A stretch of DNA of 64,000 nucleotides from Asterella californica (lineage: Eukaryota > Streptophyta > Marchantiopsida > Marchantiales > Aytoniaceae), in NCBI GenBank assembly GCA_036924285.1, contig JAYKYS010000012.1, forward strand, positions 2,976,001-3,040,000. Direction: 5' to 3'. Shown here one piece after another: positions 22,985-35,857 of this stretch. The translations under genes and the position numbers were made by a program. The notes beneath the pieces are model-generated. The model had not been told where the DNA came from and made no database searches. It saw only the letters and a program-made list of their open reading frames with translations. Numbering within the stretch: position 1 is the first letter of the stretch; each line of letters opens with the position of its first letter.

Positions 22985-23190
22985 CGTGTCCCAAGTGGGT
23001 TAGCTCACCGTCACTGGAAACTCGTGGGTTCGAGTTCTAATAGACTCGGTTGGAGGTGAATTCGCTGCTTAATGATAATGACGTTTTTGGGCCCCGCTGT
23101 GGTGGATTCCATGTAAAGGAGGCGAGCAAATATGGCCCCTATATACACTCAGTGACATTTCAAGAGTACTCAACACCAAACTATTCCAGT
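22985..23190 (+). repeat. tRNA-derived SINE candidate
   Basis: A box-A-like word TTAGCTCACCG (23000-23010) and a box-B word GGGTTCGAGTTC (23026-23037) lie about 26 bp apart, the order and spacing of a type 2 RNA polymerase III promoter. About 150 bp of non-coding body follows. No cloverleaf or CCA-adjacent acceptor stem is present, so it is not a functional tRNA gene. The 3' end is uncertain. Confidence 0.5.
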
Positions 23191-23869
23191 CCCGTGAGGA
23201 AATCTTTCCGGGCCTAGTCGTTTAGTAAAGTTGTAACTCCAAGCTAAACTTAAAGAAATGGTGTTTTGTGAAGAAAACGAAGGTCCAGTTTTGGATCCCA
23301 ACAACTTAGTCTAACGACACATATATATAGCACAAATCTGTAACTTTTCACCTCGGTTAAGCACATTATGTCACCCTCTTGACAGAATGTTCGTAATCCT
23401 TCATATATAGTCATTAATCTCTCCCATCGATTCATAACTATGTAGGATAAAAAATGCAGTGTAAAATAGATAAGATCCATAACTTAGGAACTTGGATAAA
23501 ATACTGTGTGAGATAAACTTCAACACTTGAACATGGATTTACAATCTAGAATGTGAGTACTGGGTTTTAGTTCTAGAGCCAGGTCTCACAGTTGCAAGTT
23601 AGGATTGAAATACGACCACTAAGGATCCACGCTTGTCCACATAAGCTCCACAGGCACCATAGCTGTTTGAGTTGAGACTAGTACTCCAGAGTCCAGACTG
23701 TTTATGCGAAGAGAACATGGTCCAAAACATCATACTACTAAATGGTTACAATTCACGTTATCTACTTTCGAGAGGAGTTTGACGGAGGGTGTAATTTTTT
23801 GGATGTGACCCCTAAATTCCAGCCGTTTATCTTCTCCACAATAGTTTCTTCCGATAATGACAAATAGAT

Positions 23870-24812
23870 ATAATGTAGATAAGTATATACTTATGATGAT
23901 ATGTGAAAATGTTCAATCGCAGATCTTGGAATAGAATCTTTTATTTATAAAGAATTAGTCATCAAATGTGAACTTCTTTGAAGACCGTTATACTTTTTTG
24001 TCTTCAGATCCAGTTCTTTTAACCTTCCGTTAATAAACACAGGAAGCTTGATAACTCCCGCACTGTTGTAAGATGACTGATTAGTCTGTTGCGAGTCTTG
24101 GTTCCGAATCTAGGGTCTTAGAACACAAATGAAACTGCTCTGGCTATGGATTGGAAGATATTTGGACAGCACTTCCGCTACTGGTAGTAAAGTCAGAATT
24201 CTAGAGATCAATGGAAGCAGCCGGCAAGACTATCATCTCTAATGGACGCTTGAAAATAGAAAAGTAAAGTAATTGCAGAGAAATAGAGCAAACCAGTTCA
24301 ATTTGACACAAAAATCCAAGCTTTATTCTCACACCAATGATACAATCAAGAGTTCATAAATATTACACGACATTTGTCTGCTACATAGATCGTGGAGAAC
24401 CCCCGAGTTGACAAATTGTCTTCTTCTTCAAGTCGTACTACTAGAGTTTGATTCTCGATCCTCCGTCTTTTTCTGGAAACAAATTGTCTTTCACGCTTTC
24501 TGTCTCTCACTCAAAAGTCCTATATCTGAAATCAAAACCTACTTTCTCTCAAGAGCGTTTAAGACTATAACCATCCACCTCAAGCGACCAGATCCCTCTC
24601 TGATTCTAAGACTTCAGTTCTTAACCTCCAATCTCAGTTACTGTGCACTTTGCTCTCCTCTGGCTCTCGGCTTCACTTCTTCTTTTTCCATTAGGATTCA
24701 CGACCCTCATTTCTTTTCCTTAAGTTTGAAGGTTCAGCCTCTTCTCCTTCACCTCGTGTACATGTAATCACTGCCTAGGTGCTGGAGTTTAAATAAAGTA
24801 AACAGTGTTACA
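23870..24812 (-). repeat. LTR-like repeat, copy 2 (inverted relative to 17190-18180)
   Basis: On the minus strand it begins TGTAACACTGTTTACTTT at 24812 and runs parallel to copy 1. Neither copy encodes a protein. Together they form an inverted pair spanning 7.6 kb. They could be two independent solo LTRs or the ends of one large foldback element. Confidence 0.5.
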
Positions 24813-27219
24813 ATCTGTCTTTTTAACAACTGTATATATCATATTTCTAGATTGTACGTAGGCGTGCATATATATTCACCCTCTTCCAAGTTCAAAAGAG
24901 GAGGAATATGTACTCCATTTAATTTTATGTCCTAACTTGATTAGGCTATAAATTAAAGTTCTTAAATTTAAAATATGTTTACTCATGCAAAGTAGATGTG
25001 TTTATACCGAGATAGAGATAAGTTTATGTACCTTGCGTATGAGTTTTGTGACTTCAGCGACCATATGTAATCAAGCTAACTAAGCTCATTTATAGATGTT
25101 TAATTTTAGTATTTTAAATTTAATAAAATAATTTTTTACAAAGATATCTTTTATTCTCCTCTTGTCTAAAATGTATTGAATAAAATCATTAGAGCATCAG
25201 TCTTTCACTGCTTCTTGTAACCGAAACAGCGATCGCCAGTCCCCACTATCAATTTAATCTTTATTATAATGCTTGTCGTCTTCTTTTCCCCTGCTAGAAG
25301 TTAATCTTGTATATATATTGGTTATACATAAATCATTTTACACTTTACCTTAACATTCCATGAGGAGTAAGATATTCGTAATCCTTGAGTAAGGGCCGTG
25401 CTTTGTCATGTTGTTCAGTGTCCGCTGTATGTCAAAAGGTTTCTTTGCTCTTATTGTGAACGCTAAACTCGAACGGAAGTTCTCTCGAGGAATTGCATTA
25501 TATAAATGACTGAACTAGTCTAAACGATATATTTAAATTGAAAGCTAATGATCATGAGATCTCGAATCCGAGGATTTCTAGTGTGTTGTGTTAACACTTC
25601 CACACACTTCTTGTGAACTTACTAGCTACGACGATTCATACATATTTTGCTCTTCTTCCTCTTGTCTCGTGGCTTTCGCTAGGAACACAAAAGCAAAACG
25701 TCACTACCTTTCCAGTTTTGTGATTGAGAGTTGCATGACAAGAGAATAATGAAAAGATAAAAAGATCGTGACGACTGCAAATTTCAAGTGTGTTCCACAC
25801 ACCTCAAAGTCATTTACAGTCTTCCAGGTGAAGTATGTTGTACTTCTGTTATTATCAAGGTGATGCAGTAGCGTATCAACAAGTAGTCTCGATTGAGAAT
25901 CAGAAGTCGCAGGTTTGAATTTTTTGAGTTTAGTTTTGTCCAGCCGGAAGTTGCAGTTTAAGGTACTTGTTGCATCCTAAGTACGTCCGAAGGCCGCTAT
26001 CTTAAGGTTTGAAACTAGGAACACAAGAGGTTTATGAGATAACTTCAGGAATGAAGCGATAATTATCGAGGCAGTACAGGAGGGCAAACAACAAACTCAC
26101 ATACACCATAAGATGGTAATCACGAACATGAAATGTCATTTTTTCCACGAATTTCATAACGGAGATAAATCGCCAAGTACAATGGAATGACTCATGCATC
26201 ACCAACAAGGGAAGTCGATGGGACGGAAGTGAGAATACAACGGATGAAAGATATCGACGCCCCAAACTCTATTCATCTCCGTCGTCTGATCTCGATTGAG
26301 GCCTGAGTGAAACACGGAACCCCACGCTTTCCCTCGGGTGTAAGCCGAGTTGAGCGTTCCTCGAACCTCTCCCGGGAAAAACATCTGTCTTCCCGTTAGA
26401 CATAGAGCAACTCTCCGACCTCTTCCTTCCCCAAAAACGCCTGTCCTCACAGGCGATCAGAGCAATCTTACACACTTAGCCGGAGTGCTGCCCCGCACAC
26501 GAAACCACGCGGAAGTCTTTGACAACCCCCGAATGGAAACAATCCCGGGTTTACAGACACCAACCGGAGAAACACTTTTCCGTTACTTGTTTTCGACGGG
26601 AACTGAGTAAACCATTACCTTTATGTGGTACCTGCAGGAGATCATATAACCTTTTGTGTTGTGTAGTCATGGTCTCGTAAAATAACAGATGTGAATTCCA
26701 GTGAATACTAGAAGTCGAATTCCAGCCGTTTGGTAGACACATTTATGGGATGGCAATATATCTTATGGTAAAGAGAAAATGGAGATAAATTTCCTGAGAG
26801 TACAGAATCAAGCTCAGTAGAAGTGACCGAAGTAAGTCAGAATCCGACATGGTGATGACCACCAAATTCGTGGACAAGTCATTCATTCATTCTCTACTCT
26901 GAAGGACACTCCAACAAGATAAATTATACATAGATGAAGGAATGCGCGTCTTTATTGATTCGATAAGGACTACACACAGCAAAAAGGAAAGTACAACAAA
27001 AATACTGCATACAACCACCTCACCCACTTGATAGCAAACCCCAACTCCTGATTTATTTTCTTTACCTTATACATGTTCTTTACTATCTTCCTACTAGCTT
27101 CCTCTTCACAAGCTTAACCAGTCGATCTTATACTGTATCATGGCACTTCATCATCTCCTTGGAAGATATGCACAAATACTACTCTCCACATCATAACTTT
27201 TCTTTTTCCAGTAGTCCTA
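24813..27219. other. Intergenic, no supported gene
   Basis: AT-rich DNA. A hairpin-bearing repeat at 24866-24960 resembles units at 48.7-49.9 kb. A degenerate B-box-like word (gcaggtttgaat) stands at about 25908. The reading frames at 26199-26610 on both strands have no recognisable domain. Confidence 0.45.
24866..24960. repeat. Hairpin repeat (family with copies at 48.7-49.9 kb)
   Basis: A first small hairpin (cctcttccaagttcaaaagagg) is followed by aatttta...gattaggctataaatt. The order, a cttcc/ggaag-type hairpin and then an AATTTA..GGATTA..TAAATT palindrome, recurs at 48971-49082 and more weakly at 48820-48870 and 49870-49925. Confidence 0.45.
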
Positions 27220-29060
27220 TCAATACTTTTGGATACTCTTAAGCATGTACCACAGATATGGTGTTTCAGAAAACATAGGGCCATGGTCACCGTTCTTGAG
27301 AATAAAATGCATTTTGGGTGGGTTGTCGTCGCATATCTTTTGCTGCGTTATAATGTTTATCAAATTGTCTAATCCACATTTTATGTAGAAGCGAGGTATT
27401 GACCCATAGCGTTCGTCCGTCAGGGTTATACTCTCAGCGAACGGTATAAAAGGAACAGGAGTTGACAAGTCACGAATTAAGATGATATCCTGCAAAGATC
27501 AATCACCCAACATAATATTATTAAGATGTTGCTAACGGAGTGTTACAACCGAATGAAAACTCTTGTACGATTTCGTTCATGTCGTTAAATAGTCGACTAT
27601 AGAAATAAAGCACAACGATAAACTGATGAATCGCATGGACTTCTTGTGTGAAAGAAGCTCTCTTATTACTCTCCTGTGAACTGAGGAAATCCTAAAGATT
27701 CTTCGGAGTGTGTAAGAAAGATATGAAGAACTTGGGATAGCATTTACTGGTGCTTGTAAGAGTGTAAGACGTACAAGCACAAAAGCTGTACCCTTCTGGT
27801 CTGGAACCATGCAGAGCATATGATTTCACTTTGTACTTCCTACTAGCTTATCCAAGAATGGAAGACATCCTAATAAAGACTTCTGAGCAGCTGACAAAAG
27901 ACTAAAGCCTAAAATGTCTGTTCAGGAAAAGAGCGGAAGCTAACCTCATTAGGGCATCTGGGGTATAAAACCATGTGAGCAGCTGTAACGTTGGCTTCAA
28001 TCGATGTAGGCATGGCCAACGAGCCATCACCATACTTGAGATGTAAGACGCCTGCATCCACAAGTTGCTGAAACTTCTGCAGAGCGAATCATTCAACAAC
28101 AAATGAACATACCATCAGATTCGACTTCAGAAGACTAGATGATACATTTATTAGAATCATTGTAGACATTTCCTGTTTTTAGATCAACGAGCACCTCTCC
28201 TCGACTCTCCTCGGCTACAAAAGTCCGCACTTGCACACGTTGAAAACTGATTACGAAACTCACCTCCACAAAAGGTCCGCTAACAGCTTCGCCATTCTTG
28301 GGCATAACTGCTGCTAGAAACACAGCCTTTGCTATCTTCTCCGGGTACTTTTCCATGGCTAATGAGACTGCTGCTCCTCCCAGGCCGTGCGCCACCAGAA
28401 TCACCTATTGTTTAACAACAAGCAAGCAAGCAACTGTAAGAAAATGTAAAATGTTCACCTTCACACAATGTCTTGCATAATTCTTTAGTATGTGCATACG
28501 CTCGTATTTGTGAACGCATTATGAAACAGCAAGATTTAACCTTTTTTGTCATGTTCGATAGGCAGGCGAAAAGTGGCGAGGCCCAGTCCTCAAGTGTTCG
28601 TACGCTGTCAGCAGTTCTGTCGTCTAGAACTCCATGGGAAGTAAGGTCAAGTGCGCGTACTGGGAAGCCTTCTGACTCGAGCAGAACTTGGATCTTGTAC
28701 CACATCCATGCTCCTCCATAAGAACCGTGGACTAGCACGTGAGTAGGAAGGAACCGAGCCTCTGAGTCATCTGTTGATTGTACCTGCACGACTTTAAAGC
28801 ATATTTCTTCAGAATCTTCCACCTCCGGAAGCAGCGCCCCGGCCAGCACATTTTTATGCACGTTCTTATATCCGTGATACAGTCAGTTCTGGGACCCAGT
28901 TTATATTCAGGAAAATAACCATCAACCTTTTTTGTGTTCGAAGGCAAAAAGGAGTAGAATTCTCAGAGCTTCTCACCGGATCTGCAGCGATGCTGGTCGA
29001 TAATGAAAACAAACAAAAGCTGACAAGCACTCCGGTTGCGATCCATCGGGTGATCATCAT
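27220..29060 (-). CDS. Secreted methylesterase-like alpha/beta hydrolase (MES family), copy A
   Basis: Five exons (29060-28977, 28783-28541, 28404-28264, 28076-27945, 27489-27220) join in phase with GT-AG borders to 289 aa. Exon 1 encodes a signal peptide (hydrophobic stretch VLVSFCLFSL, cleavage probably near SIAADP), so the product should enter the secretory pathway. The fold matches plant methylesterases/hydroxynitrile lyases, which hydrolyse methyl esters of hormones or cleave cyanohydrins: oxyanion segment VLVHGSYGGAWMWYK, nucleophile elbow VAHGLGGAA, catalytic Asp in GLDN, catalytic His in NGDHGPMF. The nucleophile position of H-S-x-G-G is Gly, so classical esterase chemistry is doubtful; Arabidopsis MES11-15 also lack this Ser (Asp there, from memory). 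The paralogue at 30948-33481 has the same exon plan, with identical third-exon length (141 bp). Confidence 0.85.
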
Positions 29061-30947
29061 TCTCTTCTTGTAGTACTTCAATTTTCTTTCGAAGAGAAGA
29101 AGGCGACTTCCCGTCCACTCGTGCCAAAAGGAGAGACAAATCACCTTGAAACGGGTTTGAATCTCGCTCGAAGAAGTAAAAGCCGGTCGGTCAGTTTTGG
29201 ACTCTGTATGGACAGGCTGAGCTATACGAGGTTTTATACGCTGGAGCTTGCAAGGCCGTCGGCCCACAGGAACAACCGCTCGCTTTCCCAACTATCAGAA
29301 AAACCTCATCACAGCTGTCACTAGTTACTCGTGAAATCACCTCATCTACGCCAAAAGACTTTCCATCCTCAAAGAACTGCAAAAGCACAACGTCAACAAC
29401 TTCACACCTAAATCTGTTATATTATTCCACCACATTCTCGGCCCACTTCTCATGTTTTTTGAACAACCATGCCGACGTTCATAGGACAGTCCAAACTCCG
29501 ATTATCGAAGGATCGATATCGTACCATGTCATCATTTCAGCGTCACAGGTGTAGAAGTCCTGGCGTGTGCTGGGGTACGTATTCCTTCTCTCGCTCTCAA
29601 ACGTGTTTTGATCTGAAGTGGGTGAAGAGCTAGCTGCTCGTGTGCTCCTCACAGTGACTTGACTCTAACGTAAGCAGGACTACTGTACTTCAGGTCGATG
29701 GTTTCCAGAAATATAACTACAAACTCAATCAGGATTCTTCTTCTGTAAAACTCTCTGAAAATTCCGAAACTCGGCACTTAGAAAGATGCACATAATAATA
29801 GCCAACAGCTCGAGGTGTGTGCGAATGGTATAAGTCACTCCTCCCAAATTCCCAGGAACTTCACGTCACAAAACTCAACTCAGCACACGGTTCTGGACAG
29901 GGCTGTGGTTCAGGTAGGCAGATACTTCGTTCGTTCTCGAGCTACATTGTTCTGGTACTAATTCTTCTGGAGTTAGCAATAGCCTTCTCTTGGGATCCAG
30001 TACTCTGTACCGGTGGCTCGTACAGTGATCAGGATTCTGTAGTTCAAGGATCAATCAATCAGGAATGCTGCTCACCAGCAATCGTATCGGGTTGTTGGGC
30101 CAACCAGCTACCTATCGTTAGTTCAACCTTATACTCCGCATGACATATGGATATCCCAGTACCATCATCCCTTTAGTAGTTTGTTTTGAATTGCACCATC
30201 CTCGGATTTACTGGATTCTGAAACTTTGCTGAATCTGCAGAGTGAGAAGGTTCTGCTGATTTGATGCTCATCCTTCACTCGATGTAATTTTTTACGTAAA
30301 TCTTACACTAAGTTTTCTGCTCCAGGCACGCACTTCTATAATCACTGAAGCTTCGGGAGGGAGTAGAGCCACCAAAAGAAGACTTCAAGAGAAAACATGT
30401 CTGGGTTTGAAACTGAAAGATTACTCTATCCAATGGTGAAACCGTAAAACATCGAAGTCGTGACAGCCGCTTCAGATACTTACTACTCGATGTATATCTT
30501 CTTCGAAATCACATGACTGTGAAGGACGAATATTGTTTCTGTTTCTGTGTCCGAGTCACTGGCCAACAAACTGTTGTTCACCGTCAGCCCACGTGCCAGC
30601 CATCATTGTTAGATTGTTGTAGATTTACCCCTGACCCAATTCTGCATGTGTCCAAAAGAGAAAAATGGCTGAATCTAGATAAAACTGTTCTTCAGTGGGT
30701 AGGACGACAATGATCCATCTCTCTGGTCCGGGTTTCAACACTGGAATACGACCTTCCCTTTCAGTGGAAGTAGTCATCTGAAAGTGAAGATGATCGCTTC
30801 GGCGATTTACATAGATTTAGGAAGGACTCAGTACACTGCTAGCTTCTACTGCTTCCTATAAGAGTCCAAATAAAACTGTACATGGCCATTCAAGCTTTGG
30901 TATTGATTCATTGACTGAGTGATACTGGAGCCTCAAGCTAGAAGAAG
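29061..30947. promoter_or_regulatory. Shared upstream region of two divergent methylesterase-like genes
   Basis: This 1.9-kb interval separates the start codons of two head-to-head paralogues, so both promoters and 5' UTRs should lie here. No TATA box can be assigned with confidence. The reading frames in it (e.g. 29817-30143) are unrecognised. Confidence 0.5.
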
Positions 30948-33481
30948 ATGGAAGGAAAGATGATGAACCGAATGATCGCCTCCGTTGTGCTTCTTCTGAG
31001 CCTTCCTCTGCCTTCGCTGGGAATCCAGGCCAATGAATCGCTTGCTTCGGTGAGAAGCATCTCTCAGCCCGAATACTGTATGTAGTGAAGAGAAAAGAAG
31101 CTCTGAAGTGAAAAGAGGATGAGAAGTTGTGCGCCTTCTTTCCTGTATATCTAGCACTTTGCGAAGAAGAAAAGGGAGAGTGTGGATTTGATGAATCTCT
31201 ATCTGAATAACGCTTGCTTGTTGTCCTAGGACCCTCATGGTACTGCAGATGTGTGACTAAATTCCAGAAGAAGGCACGATTTCTTTTAAATTGTGCGAGT
31301 TAGTAGTTCTGTGTGTTAGTAGTTCCGGCCAATGTCAGCTCACTCTCCACATCTAGGGTGTTACCATTTGAGCCAAGATCATCAAAAGTGATTATGTCAC
31401 CATAGACATTTCTACACACTTTCAGGGGCAGAGGAGATTGCTTAGGTCCATCCAAGGGTCTTTTTGACATTTTGACCACTTTCCTCGTCTTTTCACTCTA
31501 GTTCCATGCTTATCGAAGGAGAAAAGCGTAACATTCTCCATCTTGACCTCCGGACTGAAAAATATTTTCATCTCCAAGAATATAACATGTCAATCTGCGA
31601 GGTGAAACCCAGAATTCATGCGTGCATGCTGATGCCCATCCATGGTTGTTGATTTTTTTGCTTGCGTGCAGGTAGATCCGAATGCTAGAGTACCTGTAAG
31701 CGATACCTACGTGTTCGTCCATGGTTGTGGTCAAGCATCGTGGTCTTGGTACAGGATAGAGGCTATGCTTCAAGAATTAGGTTTCAGCACAATGGCTGTC
31801 GACCTGACTGCCCACGGGAAAGACAAAACAAACGCCGACACCGTCAGAACCTTGTCGTTCTATGCGAAGCCACTCACGGACTACTTGGCGCTACTGAATA
31901 AGAAGGTTCCTGCACTATATCTCCCCACAATTTTCTCTGCAACATTACAACATATTAACAGCCTCGACACGTCTGCCTTTGCTGCAAGTTGTATCTCGTT
32001 TTTTCTACCCTCTGAAACTCCTGTATATTCAAGGTCTGCAAACTCTGCGTACTAGTTTCCCTGGATCTATGAACGGCGTAGGATTTCCTTGAAGGAAAAG
32101 CTGCGCGACAGAGCTCCCACTGAAAAAAAGCTCTGAGTCTACAAGACATGACATTGTGCAAAACTGAACAGCCTGGCTCGTCTAAGACTATTGTACTGGA
32201 CTTAAGTGTTTGCCTATGGCTTGTGGGTTTGTACGTGATTGTAGGTTATACTGGTGGCTCACGGCATGGGGGGTGCTCCAGCATCTTATGCCATGGAAAC
32301 TTACCCCGAGAAGATCGCGAAGGCTATATTTCTATCAGCAGTTATGCCCTTAAATGGTGAAAGCGCACTCGACATGATCAGAGAAGTATGATCTTTCTGA
32401 ACATTTCTGACCGACCCACCGATCGATTCTTGGTCTGCGAAAACCTCACGTTCTGGGTCCAGTTCCTCAGGCCAGCCAAGCCCCATGAATGTCATTTGGA
32501 CCCTGCCAGTGAAACGAGTGTTTTCATTTGACAGTACTTCGCTAAAATATGCCTCGTCAAAGTGGTGTTGCATGTGTTAATAGAGCCCACCAAAGCCTCT
32601 TGTTTTCGTTCGTTCTTTTTGATACTCTTCGTGTATGTATGTTCCACAGAAAAAGTCTTTTAACGTTTCAGAATATCTACCTCAGCTTCTGATCGCTTAC
32701 TTCGATTTGCAGACTCTTCCAGTTCTGGCAAACAACTGTTATGTCGTCAATTACAACGATCCAGGAAGTGAACACCCTACCTCAGTCAAAATTAACATGA
32801 CCAATGCTAGATACTTCTACTACAGCAGGAGCCCCGTACAGGTAAAGTGTTTTAGCAACCTCGTTGCTAAACCTGATTCATCTATATAGTCTGACCAACA
32901 TTTTTATTTCTCCAGTAAAGGGGAATCTCTAGTGTAGGGGATCTTATACTCAGTTTGTGACTATTCTGATGTGGAGAGCTGTAAACAGCGGTCATCGTGG
33001 TTAAAGTCAAGGAAAAACATAGTTGGAAAGGTTCGAGCAGGTGTTTGTCCTTTCATGGACTGAATCAAAATTTCAAAAGCACCACTCGTTGTCATCACAA
33101 GCATAGCTTGATCGTATGCTGTTCAGACTCCACAAGGTTGTTGCACAACTTCCTCATTCTGACCACAGACAGACACTCAGATGTTGTTGTTGATTGCTCT
33201 GGCAGGACTTCACTCTGGCTGAGCATATGATGGAAGACACTCCTTGGGCCGTTTTCTACGACAACATGAAGCTCACAGATGCCAACTATGGATCGGTTGA
33301 AAGATACTACATTAGAACTGGACTGGACAAAATCATTCCTTGGAGTGTTCAACAGAAAATCATCGACCATAACCCACCTAAACAAGCGTATACTCTAAAA
33401 GACGGGGACCATTGTCCTTTTTTCTCTGAAACACCATGGTTACTCAAAATTCTCAAGGAGATTTCGTATCTCCGAGACTAG
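30948..33481 (+). CDS. Secreted methylesterase-like alpha/beta hydrolase (MES family), copy B
   Basis: Five exons (30948-31049, 31672-31905, 32245-32385, 32713-32841, 33206-33481) join in phase with GT-AG borders to 293 aa. Exon 1 gives a signal peptide (MIASVVLLLSLPLPSLG). Motifs: VFVHGCGQASWSWYR near the N-terminus, elbow VAHGMGGAP, Asp in GLDK, His in DGDHCPFFSETP near the C-terminus. As in copy A, the nucleophile Ser is Gly, while the Asp and His are kept. The 5' splice site of intron 1 (GTGAGAAGC) is identical to that of copy A, and exon 3 is 141 bp in both. The pair therefore arose by an inverted duplication. The start chosen is the first of several in-frame ATGs. Confidence 0.85.
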
Positions 33482-35323
33482 AGAGCTTGTCGGTGTTGCA
33501 TCTACTCGTAGCTTCCATTCGGTTCTTAACGCGTTCACAATTTATATTTCCTTATAGCGGACCGTCTGTCCTTTCTCTCGCTAGGTAGAAATCTTTGAGG
33601 TCACACAGAAGAGAGAGAGAGAGAGAGAACGCAAATAAGGTGATGATGTAGTCCGAGTTGCAAAGGGAGTGATCGATCAGTTGCTGTACGGTATCATGAT
33701 GTGCAAGATTTAGTGTTGTACCCTGGCTTTGCATGTGTAGAGTAATAAAGGATGTCAAAATCTCGTTTTCTATGCCTTAAATGACGCTGTAAATGGTACC
33801 TTATAGCTGAATCTGTTTCTTGCTGGCTTGGAGCTCGCAGCTGGCCCAGCCCTCTTCTTGATCATCACCATCAGATTGAAACTTCATTGAGTGGAAACAA
33901 CTACAATGTATCTTCATGGTTACTGCAAGTGCTAATTCGTGGGAAGATATTTCAAACTACCGTCCATCAGAGAGTACGAGCTCCACCCAAGAGGATCTTT
34001 GCTACAAGGTCAATAATAAGTGGGTCGAGTAACAACTAACAATCTTAGTTCAGCAATGATGTGAATAGTAATGTCTTCAGAAGGGTGAACAACTTGTGAG
34101 GGACCGTATCCTAGAGAAGAAGGCGAATGAATCCATACACTGCTTGGGTGGATTCTTACCTTTTACTCCAATAAACTCCTCCGGAGTCCTGACCTGTGTC
34201 CTTATAGTACGGATCAACTGATCATGAATCATGACTTGACCTATCAAGACACTTACTTACTTGGCTCAGAGCACTGGTAGAAGGGTATGGATCAGCAAAC
34301 TCAAACTGATGTCCGTATGGACTTGACCTCACAACCGTTACCAAACAATAACCTAAACCCTAAATATCGCGTGCTAAAATTCTAATCTCCTTGCATCGCA
34401 ATCGCATTCTCCATGAATCACAACTCCTTCAATCACCCTACAGATTTTCCCTTCAGAAAATTCTGCTATTAAAACTCTTGAAAAGTAGGGTAAAGAACTA
34501 AACATTCTCCTTGTATACATATATGTGCTTGAACATACCCCCAGTATGTTTATTGCGCTTGATAATACTCCTCTTAACAATGTTTTCTTGATCACACCCT
34601 TGATGGACTATCGTGAAACTAGTTACTCTTTCTTGTTGGTGTTAACGATGTATTTTTCATCACACCTCTGATTGACTCTCGATTGTGAAACTAGTCACTT
34701 TGTCAAGGTTAGTGATATGTTGGACTGGACAACTTTTTGAGCATGTATAGTCTGATGCGTATATTTTAATAATGAAACGATTTGAATTACATAAGTATTT
34801 AATCACTATCAAAAATAGTGAAATACTGAAAAAATTGACTAGTTTTACCCACTGTTGTTAGTCAAGGGTGTAATCAGAGGTAAATACGTGCTGGGGGTTT
34901 CATCAAGCAGATTTCTGCCTTGTATACATATGTATATCTTCTTCTACAAGGTATCTGGCGGCGCAGTTATTTACATGCACAATGATAAGTTAGTTTATCG
35001 TCTTTCATGTGGATGGCAGACCCTTTTTAGCATTTATGATCTGGAAAAGACGTTAGAGCCGTTACCTCAAATCTTGAATCATATATGACCAATCATCATT
35101 AAAAGCTCTGGTCAGTTTCTCTCTAAACATACCAAAGTATTCAGTCCACTACCAATCTTCCAATTGTTCTTTGCTGGGTTCTTGGGCATAAAGCGGATTT
35201 TCAGTAATGAATTAGTAAATTTCGAGTAAGGCTGTATATTCACCCATGTACACTTACAGAGTGTACATGGGTTATAATTTAGAGCTAACTTTTTTTTTAG
35301 GAAGGGTTAGTTTTAAATTATGC
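33482..35323. other. Intergenic between gene B and the DNMT retrotransposon
   Basis: It contains the probable 3' UTR of gene B, a (GA)n microsatellite at 33609-33628 and otherwise AT-rich DNA without recognisable genes. The last four bases (atgc, 35320-35323) are the target-site duplication of the following element. Confidence 0.55.
33609..33628. repeat. (GA)n microsatellite
   Basis: About nine to ten GA units lie just downstream of the stop codon of methylesterase-like copy B, probably in its 3' UTR. Confidence 0.9.
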
Positions 35324-35843
35324 TGTCGTGCGCATACACATCGCTACACAACATACATCGCTGTCAGAGGTACACCACACATACACATAACACATGGACG
35401 ATGTCATACACATATACAAGTATATCACAATTCATGTACCACAATCTGAATACAGAGATTACCATCTCCAACACCACAACAAGGACTACTCACAAACGGT
35501 CAAGCCAAACCCACTCTAAACGCAAAGAGAATCCGGGTTACACTCAACTAGACTATCCACCATAGCCTGGAGCTTGAAGGCTCAACTCAAAGAACTAAGG
35601 CCTCCAAGCCCTACCTGCGAAGTTTACCCCTAGTGGGCTCTCTCTCCAACTCGCCCTAACGGCACTAACGGCCTTACCGGGATGCGCCACTTCGCACTCG
35701 GTCAACCTAGCCGAGGGGTCCAAACTGACGTGACAGCTGTCGTGCGCATACACATCGCTACACAACATACATCGCTGTCAGAGGTACACCACACATACAC
35801 ATAACACATGGACGATGTCATACACATATACAAGTGTATCACA
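35324..35843 (-). repeat. 3' LTR of the DNMT retrotransposon
   Basis: On the minus strand it reads TGTGATACAC at 35843 to GCGCACGACA at 35324, 520 bp, directly after the purine tract. It is composed of unit A (35738-35843), a gc dinucleotide, core B (35443-35735), a 13-bp link and a second A (35324-35429). The two A units match at 105 of 106 bases. The A-gc-B join (GCACGACA gc TGTCACG) looks like an LTR-LTR junction. Confidence 0.75.
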
Positions 35844-35845
35844 AT

Positions 35846-35857
35846 CGCCCCCCTAAC
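35846..35857 (-). other. Polypurine tract of the DNMT retrotransposon
   Basis: GTTAGGGGGGCG on the minus strand lies two bases before the LTR start TGTGATACAC. The left-edge copy has GTTAGGGGAGCG at the same place. This is where plus-strand DNA synthesis would be primed. Confidence 0.65.

Noticed and set aside
24408..24767. 119-codon plus-strand frame
   Set aside because: It lies inside the inverted LTR-like copy and has no similarity to a known protein.
26199..26610. Frames on both strands rich in Arg/Pro
   Set aside because: No domain and no exon signals; probably GC-richer non-coding DNA.
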